This document shows, piece by piece, positions 1 through 7,573 of a DNA stretch of 18,886 nt; within the stretch, counting starts at the first letter, position 1, and the number at the start of each line of letters is the position of its first letter. Below the pieces are notes generated by a model. It was not told the origin of the DNA. It saw nothing but the letters and a program-made list of their open reading frames with translations, and did no database searches. Made by a program: the position numbers and the translations under genes. The stretch is from Desulfobacterales bacterium HSG17 (lineage in GTDB: Bacteria; Desulfobacterota; Desulfobacteria; Desulfobacterales; Desulfococcaceae), in assembly GCA_030377945.1 (NCBI GenBank), contig JAUCGD010000051.1, forward strand, positions 1-18,886, in the 5' to 3' direction.

Positions 1-136
1 CTTTGATCCAGAATGGATTGATATATGGCCTGCCTGATTTTTCTAACCCACCTGCGATAAATCAGTGAAAAAAGGGACTTATCCTATAAATGAAAAACTT
101 TTAATCTTTAAAATATTATAAACTCATTAATTACAC

Positions 137-220
137 TTGACAAATAACTTATTCCTTATTATCTATTCTCTTTTATATAAAATTGATGCTTATTTGATTT
201 ATATGTCATTGACATATTAT
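137..220 (+). promoter_or_regulatory. Candidate sigma-70 promoter region of sat
   Basis: Two readings are possible. TTGACA at 137-142 is a perfect -35 box, but its -10 candidates are imperfect: TATTAT at 157-162 leaves a 14-bp spacer, and TATCTA at 160-165 leaves 17 bp but matches poorly. Alternatively TTGATT (194-199) and TATTAT (215-220) with a 15-bp spacer would start transcription near 227 and place the 201-217 palindrome between the two boxes. The AT-rich background makes chance matches likely, so only a promoter zone is claimed. Confidence 0.3.
201..217. promoter_or_regulatory. Perfect palindrome ATATGTCA-T-TGACATAT, candidate operator of sat
   Basis: Two 8-bp arms are exact reverse complements around a single T. 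The site lies 44 bp upstream of the sat start codon and overlaps a possible promoter, which is the usual place for an operator. The core TGTCA-N-TGACA does not match the Rex pattern (TTGTGA...TCACAA), the FNR pattern (TTGAT...ATCAA) or the CRP pattern, so I cannot name the regulator. Confidence 0.5.
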
Positions 221-261
221 GGTAAACAATAATGTAACTTACTGAAAGGAGACAGAAACAC

Positions 262-1515
262 ATGTCTAATTTGATTCCTCCCCATGGCGGAAAAGGCCTG
301 ACCATTTGCTTGCTCGAAGGAGCTGAACTGGATGCTGAAAAGAAAAAAGCCGAAGGTTTGAAAAAACTTGACATCTCTACCCGTGCCCAGGGTGATCTTA
401 TAATGATGGGTATCGGCGGATTCAGCCCTCTTACCAGCTTCATGACCAAAGCAGACTGGAAAGGCGTTTGTGAAAATTTTCAATTGGCAGACGGCACATT
501 CTGGCCTGTACCTGTAACTCTTGATACAGATGATGACAGTATTAATACAGGTGATGAAATTGCACTGGTAAGCGAAGGTGAAATTTATGCCACCATGCAG
601 GTAACAGAAAAATATGAAATGACCGACGCTGATAAGACCTGGGAATGTGAAAAGGTTTATATGGGCGAAGGAACTCCTACTGCTGAAGAGTTCTGGAAGA
701 TTGCAAAAGATGATCATCCTGGTGTACAGATGGTTATGAATCAGGGTAAATTCAACCTTGCCGGTCCTGTTAAAGTTCTCAGCGAAGGTGAATATCCAAC
801 CAAATATGCCGGTATCTACCAGAGACCTGCTGAATCCCGCAAAATATTTGATGACAAAGGCTGGAATGAAGTTGCAGCCCTTCAGCTCAGAAACCCCATG
901 CATCGTTCCCATGAATACCTGGCAAAGATTGCTGTGGAAGTATGTGACGGTGTTTTTATTCATTCCCTGGTTGGAAACCTGAAACCCGGTGATATTCCTG
1001 CTGAAGTACGTGTTAAATGTATTGACAGCCTGGTTAAAAATTATTTTGTCGAAGATAAAGTTGTTCAGGGCGGTTATCCCCTGGATATGCGTTATGCAGG
1101 TCCCAGAGAAGGCCTCCTTCATGCAACCTTCCGCCAGAACTATGGCTGCTCACGTATGATTATTGGTCGTGACCATGCCGGTGTTGGTGATTTCTACGGA
1201 ATGTTTGAAGCCCAGACCATTTTTGACAAAATCCCGGCTCCTGAAGGCGGCAAAGCCCTGCTCTGCACTCCTCTCAAGATTGACTGGACCTTCTACTGCC
1301 ACAAATGTGACGGTATGGCTTCCCTTAGAACCTGCCCCCACGGAAAAGATGACCGTGTACTTCTTTCAGGAACCATGCTCCGCAAAGGTCTTTCCGAAGG
1401 CACAACTCTTCCAGATCATTTTGGTCGTGAAGAAGTTCTTGATATTCTCCGTGAATACTATGCAGGTCTTACTGAAAAAGTTGAAATCAAAACTCATTCA
1501 GCTGCAACCGGTTGA
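262..1515 (+). CDS. sat: Sulfate adenylyltransferase (ATP sulfurylase)
   Basis: This 417-residue cytoplasmic enzyme activates sulfate: ATP plus sulfate gives adenosine phosphosulfate and pyrophosphate, the entry step of dissimilatory sulfate reduction. The N-terminal PUA-like domain covers about residues 1-170. The catalytic domain has the nucleotide-binding [11 protein letters not shown] motif (208-218), whose HXXH histidines are H214 and H217, and the second motif [12 protein letters not shown] (302-313). Cysteines and histidines at C346, C349, C358 and H360 form the zinc site seen in bacterial and archaeal homomeric Sat. Length and motifs are those of the family, and no APS kinase domain is fused. 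The ATG is set by an AAGGAG site at 246-251. The gene is monocistronic by layout, closed by a strong terminator; no aprAB, qmo or pyrophosphatase gene is adjacent in this window. Confidence 0.97.
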   Translation: MSNLIPPHGGKGLTICLLEGAELDAEKKKAEGLKKLDISTRAQGDLIMMGIGGFSPLTSFMTKADWKGVCENFQLADGTFWPVPVTLDTDDDSINTGDEIALVSEGEIYATMQVTEKYEMTDADKTWECEKVYMGEGTPTAEEFWKIAKDDHPGVQMVMNQGKFNLAGPVKVLSEGEYPTKYAGIYQRPAESRKIFDDKGWNEVAALQLRNPMHRSHEYLAKIAVEVCDGVFIHSLVGNLKPGDIPAEVRVKCIDSLVKNYFVEDKVVQGGYPLDMRYAGPREGLLHATFRQNYGCSRMIIGRDHAGVGDFYGMFEAQTIFDKIPAPEGGKALLCTPLKIDWTFYCHKCDGMASLRTCPHGKDDRVLLSGTMLRKGLSEGTTLPDHFGREEVLDILREYYAGLTEKVEIKTHSAATG

Positions 1516-1550
1516 TAATGAGTTAACAGCACCAGCTGTATAGTTTGATT

Positions 1551-1588
1551 AAAAAAGGGGGATGCTTTTTCAGCATCTCCCTTTTTTT
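1551..1588 (+). terminator. Intrinsic terminator after sat
   Basis: A 16-bp stem pairs 1551-1566 with 1572-1587 around the loop TTTTC. It has one G-U pair and runs from an A-tract into a T-tract of seven, so the hairpin is followed by the U-run expected of Rho-independent termination. The A-tract and T-tract symmetry could let it work in both directions. It lies 35 bp past the sat stop codon. Confidence 0.9.
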
Positions 1589-1603
1589 GTATAAAACGGT
1601 AGC

Positions 1604-1621
1604 GCCGCCTAAGTTGGCGGC
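1604..1621 (+). other. Small GC-rich hairpin in front of mnmG
   Basis: GCCGCC (1604-1609) and GGCGGC (1616-1621) are exact inverted copies around the loop TAAGTT, conspicuous in an AT-rich gap. The hairpin sits between the sat terminator and the mnmG Shine-Dalgarno (AGGG at 1629-1632), so it could be part of the mnmG 5' leader. There is no T-run after it, so it is not called a terminator. Function is unknown. Confidence 0.4.
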
Positions 1622-1640
1622 AACAAAAAGGGCAATTCTT

Positions 1641-3515
1641 ATGGCTTTTTACGGGAAAAAATATGATGTTATTGTTATTGGTGCAGGCCATGCAGGGTGT
1701 GAGGCTGCCCTGTCAGCAGCAAGGATGGGATGCTCGGTTCTTATGCTGGCTATTGATCTTGATAAGCTGGCAGCCATGCCGTGCAGCCCTTCCATCGGAG
1801 GTATGGCAAAGGGGCAGTTAGTCAAGGAGATTGACGCACTGGGCGGTGAGATGGCTAAGGTAACAGATAAAACAGCCATAAGCTATAATTTATTAAATAC
1901 AAAAAAAGGTCCGGCTGTTCATTCATCAAGAACCCAGAACGATAAAATGCGCTACCATATGGCAATGAAAGCAGCTGTTGAAAAACAAACAGGTCTGGAT
2001 CTTAAACAGGGTATGGTGGAAAGGCTGATTATTGAAAACGGGCAGGTTGCAGGTGTGGAAGATAGAACAGGTTTTGGATATTTTGCCAGGACTGTTGTTC
2101 TTGCAGCAGGTACTTTTTTAAGCGGTTTGGTTCACATAGGTTTTAAATCAATTAAATCAGGCAGAGCAGGAGAGTTTGCATCTTACGGACTGGCTGCTCA
2201 TTTAAAAGAGCTTGGTTTTACACTGGGACGCATGAAAACAGGAACTCCACCCCGTCTGCATAAAGCCAGTATTGATTTCAGCAAATTTGATCCACAGGAG
2301 CCAATGTCTGAGCCGTCTCCATTTTCTTTTTTTTCTGAAAATATCTCCATGCCCCAGGTTCCCAGTTATATGGGCCACACCAATGAAAAAAGTCAAAAAG
2401 TAGTTCTGGATAACCTGAAACACTCAGCCCTGTATGGAGGAATGATAAAAGGTGTATCTGCCCGTTATTGCCCCTCTTTTGAAGATAAGGTTGTGAAATT
2501 TCCCGAACGGACCCGTCATCATGTTATCCTGGAGCATGAAGGGCTGGATACTGATGAAATTTATGCCAGCGGTCTGGGAAACAGCCTGCCTGTTGAGGTT
2601 CAGGTTGAATTTGTACGTTCTGTTGCAGGTCTGGAACAGGCAGAGATCATGAGGCCCGGATATGCTATTGAATATGATTATATAAATCCTCTTCAGCTAA
2701 AACAGACCCTTGAAACCAAAAGGATTTCAGGTTTGTTTCTTGCAGGTCAGATTAACGGCACTTCAGGATATGAAGAAGCAGGAGCACAGGGCATGTGGGC
2801 AGGCATTAATGCTGCCTGCCAGGTTCAAAAACGACTTCCCTTTATCCTGGATCGTTCCCAGGCATATATGGGTGTTATGATTGATGACCTGATAACAAAA
2901 GGTACTAAAGAACCTTACCGCATGTTTACATCCCGTGCAGAGTACAGGCTTATGCTTCGGGAAGATAATGCAGATCTCAGGCTCATGTCTTTGGGTCATG
3001 AACTCGGTCTTATTGATAATGACACCTTAAAAGATGTTAATGAAAGAAAAAAACAGATTAAAGATGAGATCAGCAGGATAAAAAAAACAATTATCAAGCC
3101 TCTGCCATTAGTAAATGAATATCTTGAATCCAGAAATACCAGGCCCATAAATAACGGTGTCAGTCTGGATCAGATATTAAAGCGGGCTGAAATGGATTAC
3201 AGAGATGTAGAATTTCTTGGGCCTGCTCCTGAACCTTTGCCCTTAAAGGTTGTCAGTCAGGTTGTTATAGAAAATAAATATGAAGGCTATATCCAGCGCC
3301 AGTTCCGGGAAATTGAAAAATTTAAAAGCCTTGAAAATGTAAAAATACCTGAAAATTTTGACTACACAAAGGTTCATAGTCTTTCTAATGAGCTTTGTGA
3401 AAAATTATCATCTGTCCGGCCTGTATCTTTGGGCCAGGCATCCCGTATAGAAGGCATGACTCCTTCAGCTATTGCAGTACTTATGATTGGCATTAAAGCA
3501 GCCCGGAAAAGTTGA
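1641..3515 (+). CDS. mnmG: tRNA uridine-5-carboxymethylaminomethyl modification enzyme MnmG (GidA)
   Basis: The 624-residue protein is the FAD-binding partner of the GTPase MnmE. Together they install the cmnm5 group on the wobble uridine of certain tRNAs in the cytoplasm. Residues 8-20 hold the dinucleotide fold motif [10 protein letters not shown]. The family signature [19 protein letters not shown] and the segment [14 protein letters not shown] follow, then the FAD-proximal [17 protein letters not shown] around residues 368-384. The C-terminal MnmE- and tRNA-binding region ends with [16 protein letters not shown]. Size matches the family. An in-frame TTG at 1545 would add 32 residues but runs through the sat terminator hairpin, so the ATG at 1641, with AGGG at 1629-1632, is the chosen start. 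No mnmE is next to it. Confidence 0.96.
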   Translation: MAFYGKKYDVIVIGAGHAGCEAALSAARMGCSVLMLAIDLDKLAAMPCSPSIGGMAKGQLVKEIDALGGEMAKVTDKTAISYNLLNTKKGPAVHSSRTQNDKMRYHMAMKAAVEKQTGLDLKQGMVERLIIENGQVAGVEDRTGFGYFARTVVLAAGTFLSGLVHIGFKSIKSGRAGEFASYGLAAHLKELGFTLGRMKTGTPPRLHKASIDFSKFDPQEPMSEPSPFSFFSENISMPQVPSYMGHTNEKSQKVVLDNLKHSALYGGMIKGVSARYCPSFEDKVVKFPERTRHHVILEHEGLDTDEIYASGLGNSLPVEVQVEFVRSVAGLEQAEIMRPGYAIEYDYINPLQLKQTLETKRISGLFLAGQINGTSGYEEAGAQGMWAGINAACQVQKRLPFILDRSQAYMGVMIDDLITKGTKEPYRMFTSRAEYRLMLREDNADLRLMSLGHELGLIDNDTLKDVNERKKQIKDEISRIKKTIIKPLPLVNEYLESRNTRPINNGVSLDQILKRAEMDYRDVEFLGPAPEPLPLKVVSQVVIENKYEGYIQRQFREIEKFKSLENVKIPENFDYTKVHSLSNELCEKLSSVRPVSLGQASRIEGMTPSAIAVLMIGIKAARKS

Positions 3516-3609
3516 TAAAAGCAAAAATATCTTGAAAAAAATTGTTTTTACAGGTTATCTATCCTAATTGATTGTGGGCATCATTAATTATACTATTAGG
3601 AGAATAATT

Positions 3610-4434
3610 ATGAAAAAGTGGAGATGTACAGTATGTGGTTATGTTCATACAGGTAATGAACCCCCTGATAAATGTCCGGTATGCGGAGCAGACAAAACTC
3701 TTTTTGAAGAAATTGAGGAAAAAGTAGAAGCTGTTTCCGAAACTGTTGAGCAAAATGAGTCTTCAGAGCTTTCTGAAAAAAAAGAACCTGATAGAACTGG
3801 AGTTCAGGCTCAGGAAGGAAAAGAATCTGCCAGTGAAGTTCAAACCGGTGAAACTCAAACCAGTGAAGTTCAAACCGGTGAAACTCAAACCAGTGAAGTT
3901 CAAACCGGTGAAACTCAAACCAGTAAAACTCAAACCAATGAAACTCAAACCGGTGAGACTTCAATTGATGAATCTTCAGAATCAAAGCCGGCCCGTATTT
4001 ACAATATGATTGTCAAACAACTCCTGAAACACCATGCCCATCCCATATCAGTCCATTTTCCCAATGGCGTGCTTCCCATGTCTGTTATTTTTATTGTCCT
4101 GGCAGTGGCATTTGAGATGAAAGAGTTCGAGATAGTGGGGTTTTACAGCATGATATTTGTTCTTATTATACTTCCTTTTGTTTTATTTACAGGTTATCTG
4201 GAATGGAAAAATAAATATGGAGGCCATCTGACAAAGATTTTTCTAACTAAAATTATCTGTGCCGTTATTGTAACAGGAACTGCCATCTGTGCTGTGGCAT
4301 GGCGCTTTGTTGATCCCAAGGTTATGGATATATATTCCCCTGACCGATGGACATATGTGCTTCTATGCCTTACCATGCTTGGTGCTGCCGTTGTTGCGGG
4401 TATGATCGGCGGCAAACTGGTTTTTAAAGATTAG
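3610..4434 (+). CDS. Rubredoxin-type iron domain fused to DUF2231 membrane protein
   Basis: This is a 274-residue predicted inner-membrane protein. Residues 1-33 are a rubredoxin-like module with C6, C9, C22 and C25 in two CxxC pairs, of the kind found at the end of rubrerythrins, which should bind one iron. Residues 34-130 are an acidic, glutamine- and threonine-rich linker that includes eight five-residue repeats (76-115). Residues 135-272 match the DUF2231 pattern: HPISVHFP at 144-151, the GYLEW signature at 195-199, and four hydrophobic spans near 153-170, 175-195, 210-231 and 248-268. An electron-transfer role at the membrane is inferred from the iron module; substrate and partners are unknown. 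AGGAG at 3598-3602 supports the ATG at 3610 over the more upstream in-frame ATT. Confidence 0.85.
   Translation: MKKWRCTVCGYVHTGNEPPDKCPVCGADKTLFEEIEEKVEAVSETVEQNESSELSEKKEPDRTGVQAQEGKESASEVQTGETQTSEVQTGETQTSEVQTGETQTSKTQTNETQTGETSIDESSESKPARIYNMIVKQLLKHHAHPISVHFPNGVLPMSVIFIVLAVAFEMKEFEIVGFYSMIFVLIILPFVLFTGYLEWKNKYGGHLTKIFLTKIICAVIVTGTAICAVAWRFVDPKVMDIYSPDRWTYVLLCLTMLGAAVVAGMIGGKLVFKD
3835..3954 (+). repeat. 15-bp tandem repeat (30-bp higher-order unit) inside the linker
   Basis: Eight 15-bp units encode (E/K)(V/T)QT(G/S/N). The first three pairs are exact 30-bp copies (3835-3864, 3865-3894, 3895-3924) of GAAGTTCAAACCGGT followed by GAAACTCAAACCAGT; the last two units are diverged. The unit is a multiple of three, so copy changes would lengthen or shorten the linker without a frameshift. 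Because the unit has no stop in several frames, it also creates spurious open frames on both strands here. Confidence 0.95.
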
Positions 4435-4452
4435 CCTCAAATTATTAATTAG

Positions 4453-4482
4453 TGTAGAGACAAGGCATGCCTTGTCTCTACA
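4453..4482. repeat. Perfect 30-bp palindrome, REP/MITE-like
   Basis: The arm TGTAGAGACAAGGCA (4453-4467) is followed immediately by its exact reverse complement. Sequences of the type GTAGAGAC...GTCTCTAC recur between genes in many environmental bacterial genomes, so a dispersed REP-like element is likely from general knowledge. It has no T-run, but as a hairpin it could stabilise or end the rubredoxin transcript, whose stop codon lies 18 bp upstream. Confidence 0.75.
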
Positions 4483-4582
4483 ACAGTATATGAACTAATG
4501 TTTTGCTGTTGTATTTAAGCCCTTCACCAATTTTTTCCTAAATCCCATATATTAAAGCTTGGACGTTCAAACTTTTTAAAGC

Positions 4583-4611
4583 TTGACACATAAAAGTTAT
4601 TTCACTATTTT
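4583..4611 (+). promoter_or_regulatory. Candidate sigma-70 promoter of the signalling cassette
   Basis: A perfect -35 TTGACA (4583-4588) and a -10-like TATTTT (4606-4611) are separated by 17 bp. Transcription would start near 4618, about 58 bp before the GTG start at 4676. A 10-bp direct repeat, TTAAAGCTTG at 4552-4561 and 4576-4585, has its second copy overlapping the -35 box, so a regulator could bind there. Confidence 0.5.
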
Positions 4612-4675
4612 TAAAATGAATTTTTGTCATTTACTGAATCCTCCCCAAATCTTAAAATAAAGGGAATTTTGTTTC

Positions 4676-5746
4676 GTGAAAAAGATTTTGATAGTAGATC
4701 AAGATACCGATAATCTTTCCATATTATCGGAAGCATTAATCCCTTATGATATATTCCGAATAATAACTGCTGAAAATGTCAGGCAGGCTGCTGAACTGCT
4801 TGAACAGAGCGAGTTTGATCTTGTTATAACGGAATTATACCTGCCTGAAATTAACGGATTAAAGCTTCTTGTTTATTTAAAAAAGAAATTTCCGAAAACA
4901 CATGCCATTGCCATGTTAAAATTATCTAAACCGGAAATACAACCAAAGCTGAGTGCATTAGGTGTTCAATACTACTTTATAAAGCCTTTGAATGTCACAT
5001 ATATGGTTGATGCAATTTTTGATGAATTGAATATAGTGCCCACAGGAAGAATTCATGGGATAAGTCTTGCCTCTTTTCTACAACTGGTTGACATAGAAAA
5101 AAAAACATGTACACTAAAAATTACATGTGGTGCTGATACAGGAATGGTGCATTGCCTGGATGGGGAGGTTATTGCTGCTGAAACAGGCAATTTGACCGGG
5201 AAAAAAGCTTTATACCGCATCATGTTCTGGAAAAAAGCTTTAATTGAGATTGAAGAAGAATGCAGAAAATCTGATAGAGAAATTGAAATACCGCTGATGT
5301 ATCTATTGATGGAAAGCCATCAGATTGAAGATGAAAACAAAGATGGAAAACAGCAGGAAGCAGGTAAAAAAATAACAAATGAAGATAACAATCCGGAAAA
5401 ATTGCTGTCTGAAGCAGATGCTCAAAAAATAAAATATTATTTAGCTGATTCCGATGATGTTGATGAATATGGAATATTTGATGAAAACGGTAAAGTGCAA
5501 TATACAAATAATACGTCAGATTCTTTTTTAAGCATAAATTTTTCTTTTTATATTAATACAGGACTCAGTGTAGGAGATGTTCTGGATATTTCTTTGAATT
5601 GTATAGATATTTATACTAAATCCCGTGCGCGTTACATTTTATTTAAATATCAAAATATTATTATCATTGCCGGGCTGAAACCAGGCTGCCGATCAATGGA
5701 TTTCATGAAAAGATTTAAGTTGCAGGATAAGGGGAAAAATGAATAA
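4676..5746 (+). CDS. Degenerate receiver plus DUF4388 (PATAN) regulator with roadblock-like tail
   Basis: A 356-residue cytoplasmic protein in three parts. Residues 1-118 have the response-regulator fold, starting KKILIVDQD, but the phospho-acceptor position in VITELYLPEING is E53 instead of aspartate. The conserved Ser/Thr region reads AMLKLSK, with L where Thr/Ser is expected, while K103 is kept (FIKPLN). Residues 127-215 match DUF4388/PATAN (GISLASFLQLVDIEKK). After an acidic linker, residues 260-340 look like a roadblock/LC7-type sandwich; this last call is weaker. The start is GTG, with AAAGGGA at 4659-4665. The stop overlaps the next start by 8 bp, so the two are translationally coupled. 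It likely acts as a phosphorylation-independent adaptor, an inference from the lost acceptor. Confidence 0.8.
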   Translation: MKKILIVDQDTDNLSILSEALIPYDIFRIITAENVRQAAELLEQSEFDLVITELYLPEINGLKLLVYLKKKFPKTHAIAMLKLSKPEIQPKLSALGVQYYFIKPLNVTYMVDAIFDELNIVPTGRIHGISLASFLQLVDIEKKTCTLKITCGADTGMVHCLDGEVIAAETGNLTGKKALYRIMFWKKALIEIEEECRKSDREIEIPLMYLLMESHQIEDENKDGKQQEAGKKITNEDNNPEKLLSEADAQKIKYYLADSDDVDEYGIFDENGKVQYTNNTSDSFLSINFSFYINTGLSVGDVLDISLNCIDIYTKSRARYILFKYQNIIIIAGLKPGCRSMDFMKRFKLQDKGKNE

Positions 5747-6401
5747 AATACTTGACGAGATTAAATCCATTCCCGGAATGATCGGGGGATTTATTTTTAA
5801 TTCTCAAAAAGGTATTAGAGCCAGCAACCTGCCAATGATCTTTAAAGAGGACAGGCTGCAAAAAATTGCAGGAATGCTGATAAAAATGTATTCCAACGGC
5901 AGAACCAATTTTTCTGATATTCTCGAAATTTCAATCTATTATGATGAATCAGTATTGATAATCAGGGATATAGGCGACTCCACATATTTAATAATCCTGT
6001 GTGATCCTTCAATTAATGAGAATCTTCTGACAATGTCTCTGAATCTTGTTATGGGTGATCTAAAAAAACAGAAAGAACCTCATGAAAAGATTTCAATTTC
6101 CGAGTCCGGCAAAAATAAAAATATTGGTCCAAAAAATGAAATAAACGGTGAAAATCTTTTAAATGAAGGGCCGATGTCGGAAAAACTCAAAGGAATGCAG
6201 ACAGCCCTGGCTAAAATTGTAGGCCCAATGGCAAAAATAATATTTATAGATGCTCTTGATGAATGGGTAAAAATCGAACAACCTGGTTTTTCTTCCATAA
6301 ATACCCTGGTAAAAATACTTGGCAGGGAGATAGGTGATCCTGAAAAGACTATTTATTATAGAAATCTCATAGAACCTTATATGGCAGATGGAAAAAAATG
6401 A
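5739..6401 (+). CDS. Roadblock/LC7-type protein with C-terminal helical domain
   Basis: This 220-residue cytoplasmic protein starts inside the end of the preceding regulator (8-bp overlap, GGGG at 5731-5734), a clear coupling signal. Residues 1-110 read as a roadblock/LC7 fold: an N-terminal helix, then GMIGGFIFNSQKGIRAS, and alternating strands ending YLIILCDPS. Residues 110-145 are a charged linker. Residues 147-216 form a helical segment around LAKIVGPMAKIIFIDAL, resembling the small IGPxA-type domain (DUF8082-like) found at the end of some bacterial kinases and regulators; that match is from memory. In other bacteria roadblock proteins such as MglB control small Ras-like GTPases, but no GTPase is encoded in this window. 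Confidence 0.7.
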   Translation: MNKILDEIKSIPGMIGGFIFNSQKGIRASNLPMIFKEDRLQKIAGMLIKMYSNGRTNFSDILEISIYYDESVLIIRDIGDSTYLIILCDPSINENLLTMSLNLVMGDLKKQKEPHEKISISESGKNKNIGPKNEINGENLLNEGPMSEKLKGMQTALAKIVGPMAKIIFIDALDEWVKIEQPGFSSINTLVKILGREIGDPEKTIYYRNLIEPYMADGKK

Positions 6402-6452
6402 TTCCTTGTTCCAGAAAAATATCAACCGGGAAAAAGACGGAAGGATCCTGCA

Positions 6453-6821
6453 ATGGCAGATATTCAAACTTTTGCTGATATGATATCAAAGATTGAAGGG
6501 GTTAAAAACTATATATTTGTGAGAAATGACGGCAGGGTCATTGTTCATAACACTAACAGTCCTGAAACTTTATCTTCAATGGTAACATTTGCCGGATTAA
6601 GCAGCGATGCTGTCAAATCTATCCTGGGAACCACTTATTTTAAATATTTTATACTATCAAGAAAAAACGGAGAAAAAATATTTGTTTTCCCCATTATAAA
6701 CTATTATCTTGGTATATTACAGGATTCAAAAGCCTATACACCTGATGTGATTCAGAAGATAGAACGCTTTGTAAATGCAGTTAGCAGGCATAAAAAGCAG
6801 CCTGCTTCAAATACTAAATAA
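6453..6821 (+). CDS. Small roadblock/LC7-like protein
   Basis: A 122-residue protein consisting of a single alpha/beta domain. The opening helix is followed by KIEGVKNYIFVRNDGRVIVH, then a helix, a strand pair FKYFILSRKNGEKIFVFPI, and a final helix. This is the order expected of a roadblock/LC7 fold, but similarity is at the pattern level only and no catalytic motif is present. GGAAGGA at 6439-6445 fixes the ATG. It follows the previous gene by 51 bp on the same strand, so it is likely the third member of the same transcript. It could form homo- or heterodimers with the two neighbouring roadblock-like domains. Confidence 0.6.
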   Translation: MADIQTFADMISKIEGVKNYIFVRNDGRVIVHNTNSPETLSSMVTFAGLSSDAVKSILGTTYFKYFILSRKNGEKIFVFPIINYYLGILQDSKAYTPDVIQKIERFVNAVSRHKKQPASNTK

Positions 6822-6855
6822 ATCTCTTTTTATATTACATCAAGGAGAAAATTGT

Positions 6856-7461
6856 ATGTTAAAATTAATCTGTTTTTATCTGCTGATAATTATCTCCTGG
6901 CTTAATATAACTGCATCCGCAATTTGTTTTGCACAGGAAAAGAAAATAGACGGTTTTGATCTCCAGGTCAGAAACTGGGCAGGAGCATGTAAAATTGAGA
7001 TTATTTCAGAGTTTCGAAAAATGTTTGAATCAAATATAATTAGCAAAGCTAAATTGTTTGACACCTTCTATATCCCTGTTCCAAATACAGACCCTCAAAA
7101 ATACCAGACCCAGTATGATAAACATACAGATAAGGCCCTTCAAAAAATCCTTGATAATTATCTTGCCAAAGACAACAGGCTTATATTTGTAGCTGTGGTT
7201 GACATAAACGGCTATCTGCCTACCCATAATTCAAAATACTCCAAACCCCTGACAGGGAACAGGGAACAGGATCTTATGGACAGCAGAACAAAAAGAATAT
7301 TCAATGATCGTACCGGACTTGCCGCAGCCAGAAATATTCAACCTTTTCTTATTCAGCGTTACAGCAGGGATACAGGAGAAGAAATGGTAGATCTTTCTGT
7401 TCCCATTTTTATAAATGACCGGCACTGGGGAGCAGTACGTTTTGGATATAAATATAAATAA
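6856..7461 (+). CDS. Secreted chemoreceptor-type sensor domain protein without output domain
   Basis: A 201-residue exported protein. Residues 1-26 are a signal peptide with a hydrophobic core (LICFYLLIIISWL) and a probable cut after ICFA. The rest is the conserved C-terminal half of a ligand-binding domain known from methyl-accepting chemotaxis proteins. It shows VDINGYLPTHNSKYSKPLTG (116-134), the SRTKRIF segment (143-149), RYSRDTGEEMVDLSVPIF (168-185) and HWGAVRFGY (190-198). There is no second membrane span, HAMP or kinase domain, so it should act in the periplasm, perhaps handing a ligand to the membrane-bound paralogue 112 bp downstream. The ATG at 6856 has AAGGAG at 6842-6847; an upstream in-frame ATG at 6775 overlaps the previous gene and lacks this site. 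Confidence 0.75.
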   Translation: MLKLICFYLLIIISWLNITASAICFAQEKKIDGFDLQVRNWAGACKIEIISEFRKMFESNIISKAKLFDTFYIPVPNTDPQKYQTQYDKHTDKALQKILDNYLAKDNRLIFVAVVDINGYLPTHNSKYSKPLTGNREQDLMDSRTKRIFNDRTGLAAARNIQPFLIQRYSRDTGEEMVDLSVPIFINDRHWGAVRFGYKYK

Positions 7462-7464
7462 CAA

Positions 7465-7517
7465 AACCACGAATAACACGAATTTAAAATTATAATATAT
7501 TCGTGTTATTCGTGGTT
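7465..7517. repeat. 19-bp inverted repeat with 15-nt AT-rich loop
   Basis: AACCACGAATAACACGAAT (7465-7483) is followed by its exact reverse complement at 7499-7517. CCACGAA-type inverted repeats occur between genes in many bacterial genomes, so a dispersed REP-like unit is likely. It starts 4 bp after the stop of the secreted sensor gene and may also attenuate read-through into the next gene. Confidence 0.8.
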
Positions 7518-7573
7518 AAAGAAAAAATGGGTTTTATTTCCTAAAGTATAAGAAAAAGAAAGGCATTTTATAA

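Larger units (their letters stand above)
1..261. other. AT-rich non-coding leader upstream of sat
   Basis: No credible coding frame is seen in this stretch. It is strongly AT-rich, contains two TTGACA hexamers (137-142 and 209-214), a perfect 17-bp palindrome (201-217), and the sat ribosome binding site at its end. The long open frame on the opposite strand that reaches into this region is the shadow of sat. The first 130 bases hold nothing I recognise. Confidence 0.7.
4435..4675. other. Non-coding spacer with palindromes and a promoter
   Basis: No open frame of note is present. The stretch holds a perfect 30-bp palindrome (4453-4482), an overlapping 8-bp inverted repeat TACAACAG / CTGTTGTA (4479-4486 and 4506-4513), a 10-bp direct repeat (4552-4561 and 4576-4585), a likely promoter (4583-4611) and the Shine-Dalgarno of the next gene. 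It separates the rubredoxin gene from the signalling cassette. Confidence 0.7.

Noticed and set aside
217..1122. 301-residue open frame opposite sat
   Set aside because: It is fully antisense to a certain gene, shows no recognisable domain and starts in the sat leader; a shadow of sat codon use.
1545..1640. In-frame TTG start giving MnmG 32 extra residues
   Set aside because: The extension is translated from the sat terminator hairpin and T-run, has no MnmG-like sequence, and the ATG at 1641 has a usable Shine-Dalgarno.
3568..3609. Promoter-like TTGATT/TATACT just before the rubredoxin gene
   Set aside because: Transcription from it would begin at or inside the Shine-Dalgarno at 3598-3602, so it is unlikely to be used.
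3835..3954. Repeats resembling a CRISPR array
   Set aside because: Units are directly contiguous with no spacers and are in frame with a coding sequence.
3608..4009. Several overlapping open frames on both strands in the rubredoxin gene linker
   Set aside because: They arise because the 15-bp repeat lacks stops in other frames; products are low-complexity and have no start signals.
6775..6855. Upstream start for the secreted sensor
   Set aside because: It overlaps the preceding gene by 47 bp and would bury the signal peptide behind 27 residues; the ATG at 6856 follows a strong AAGGAG site.
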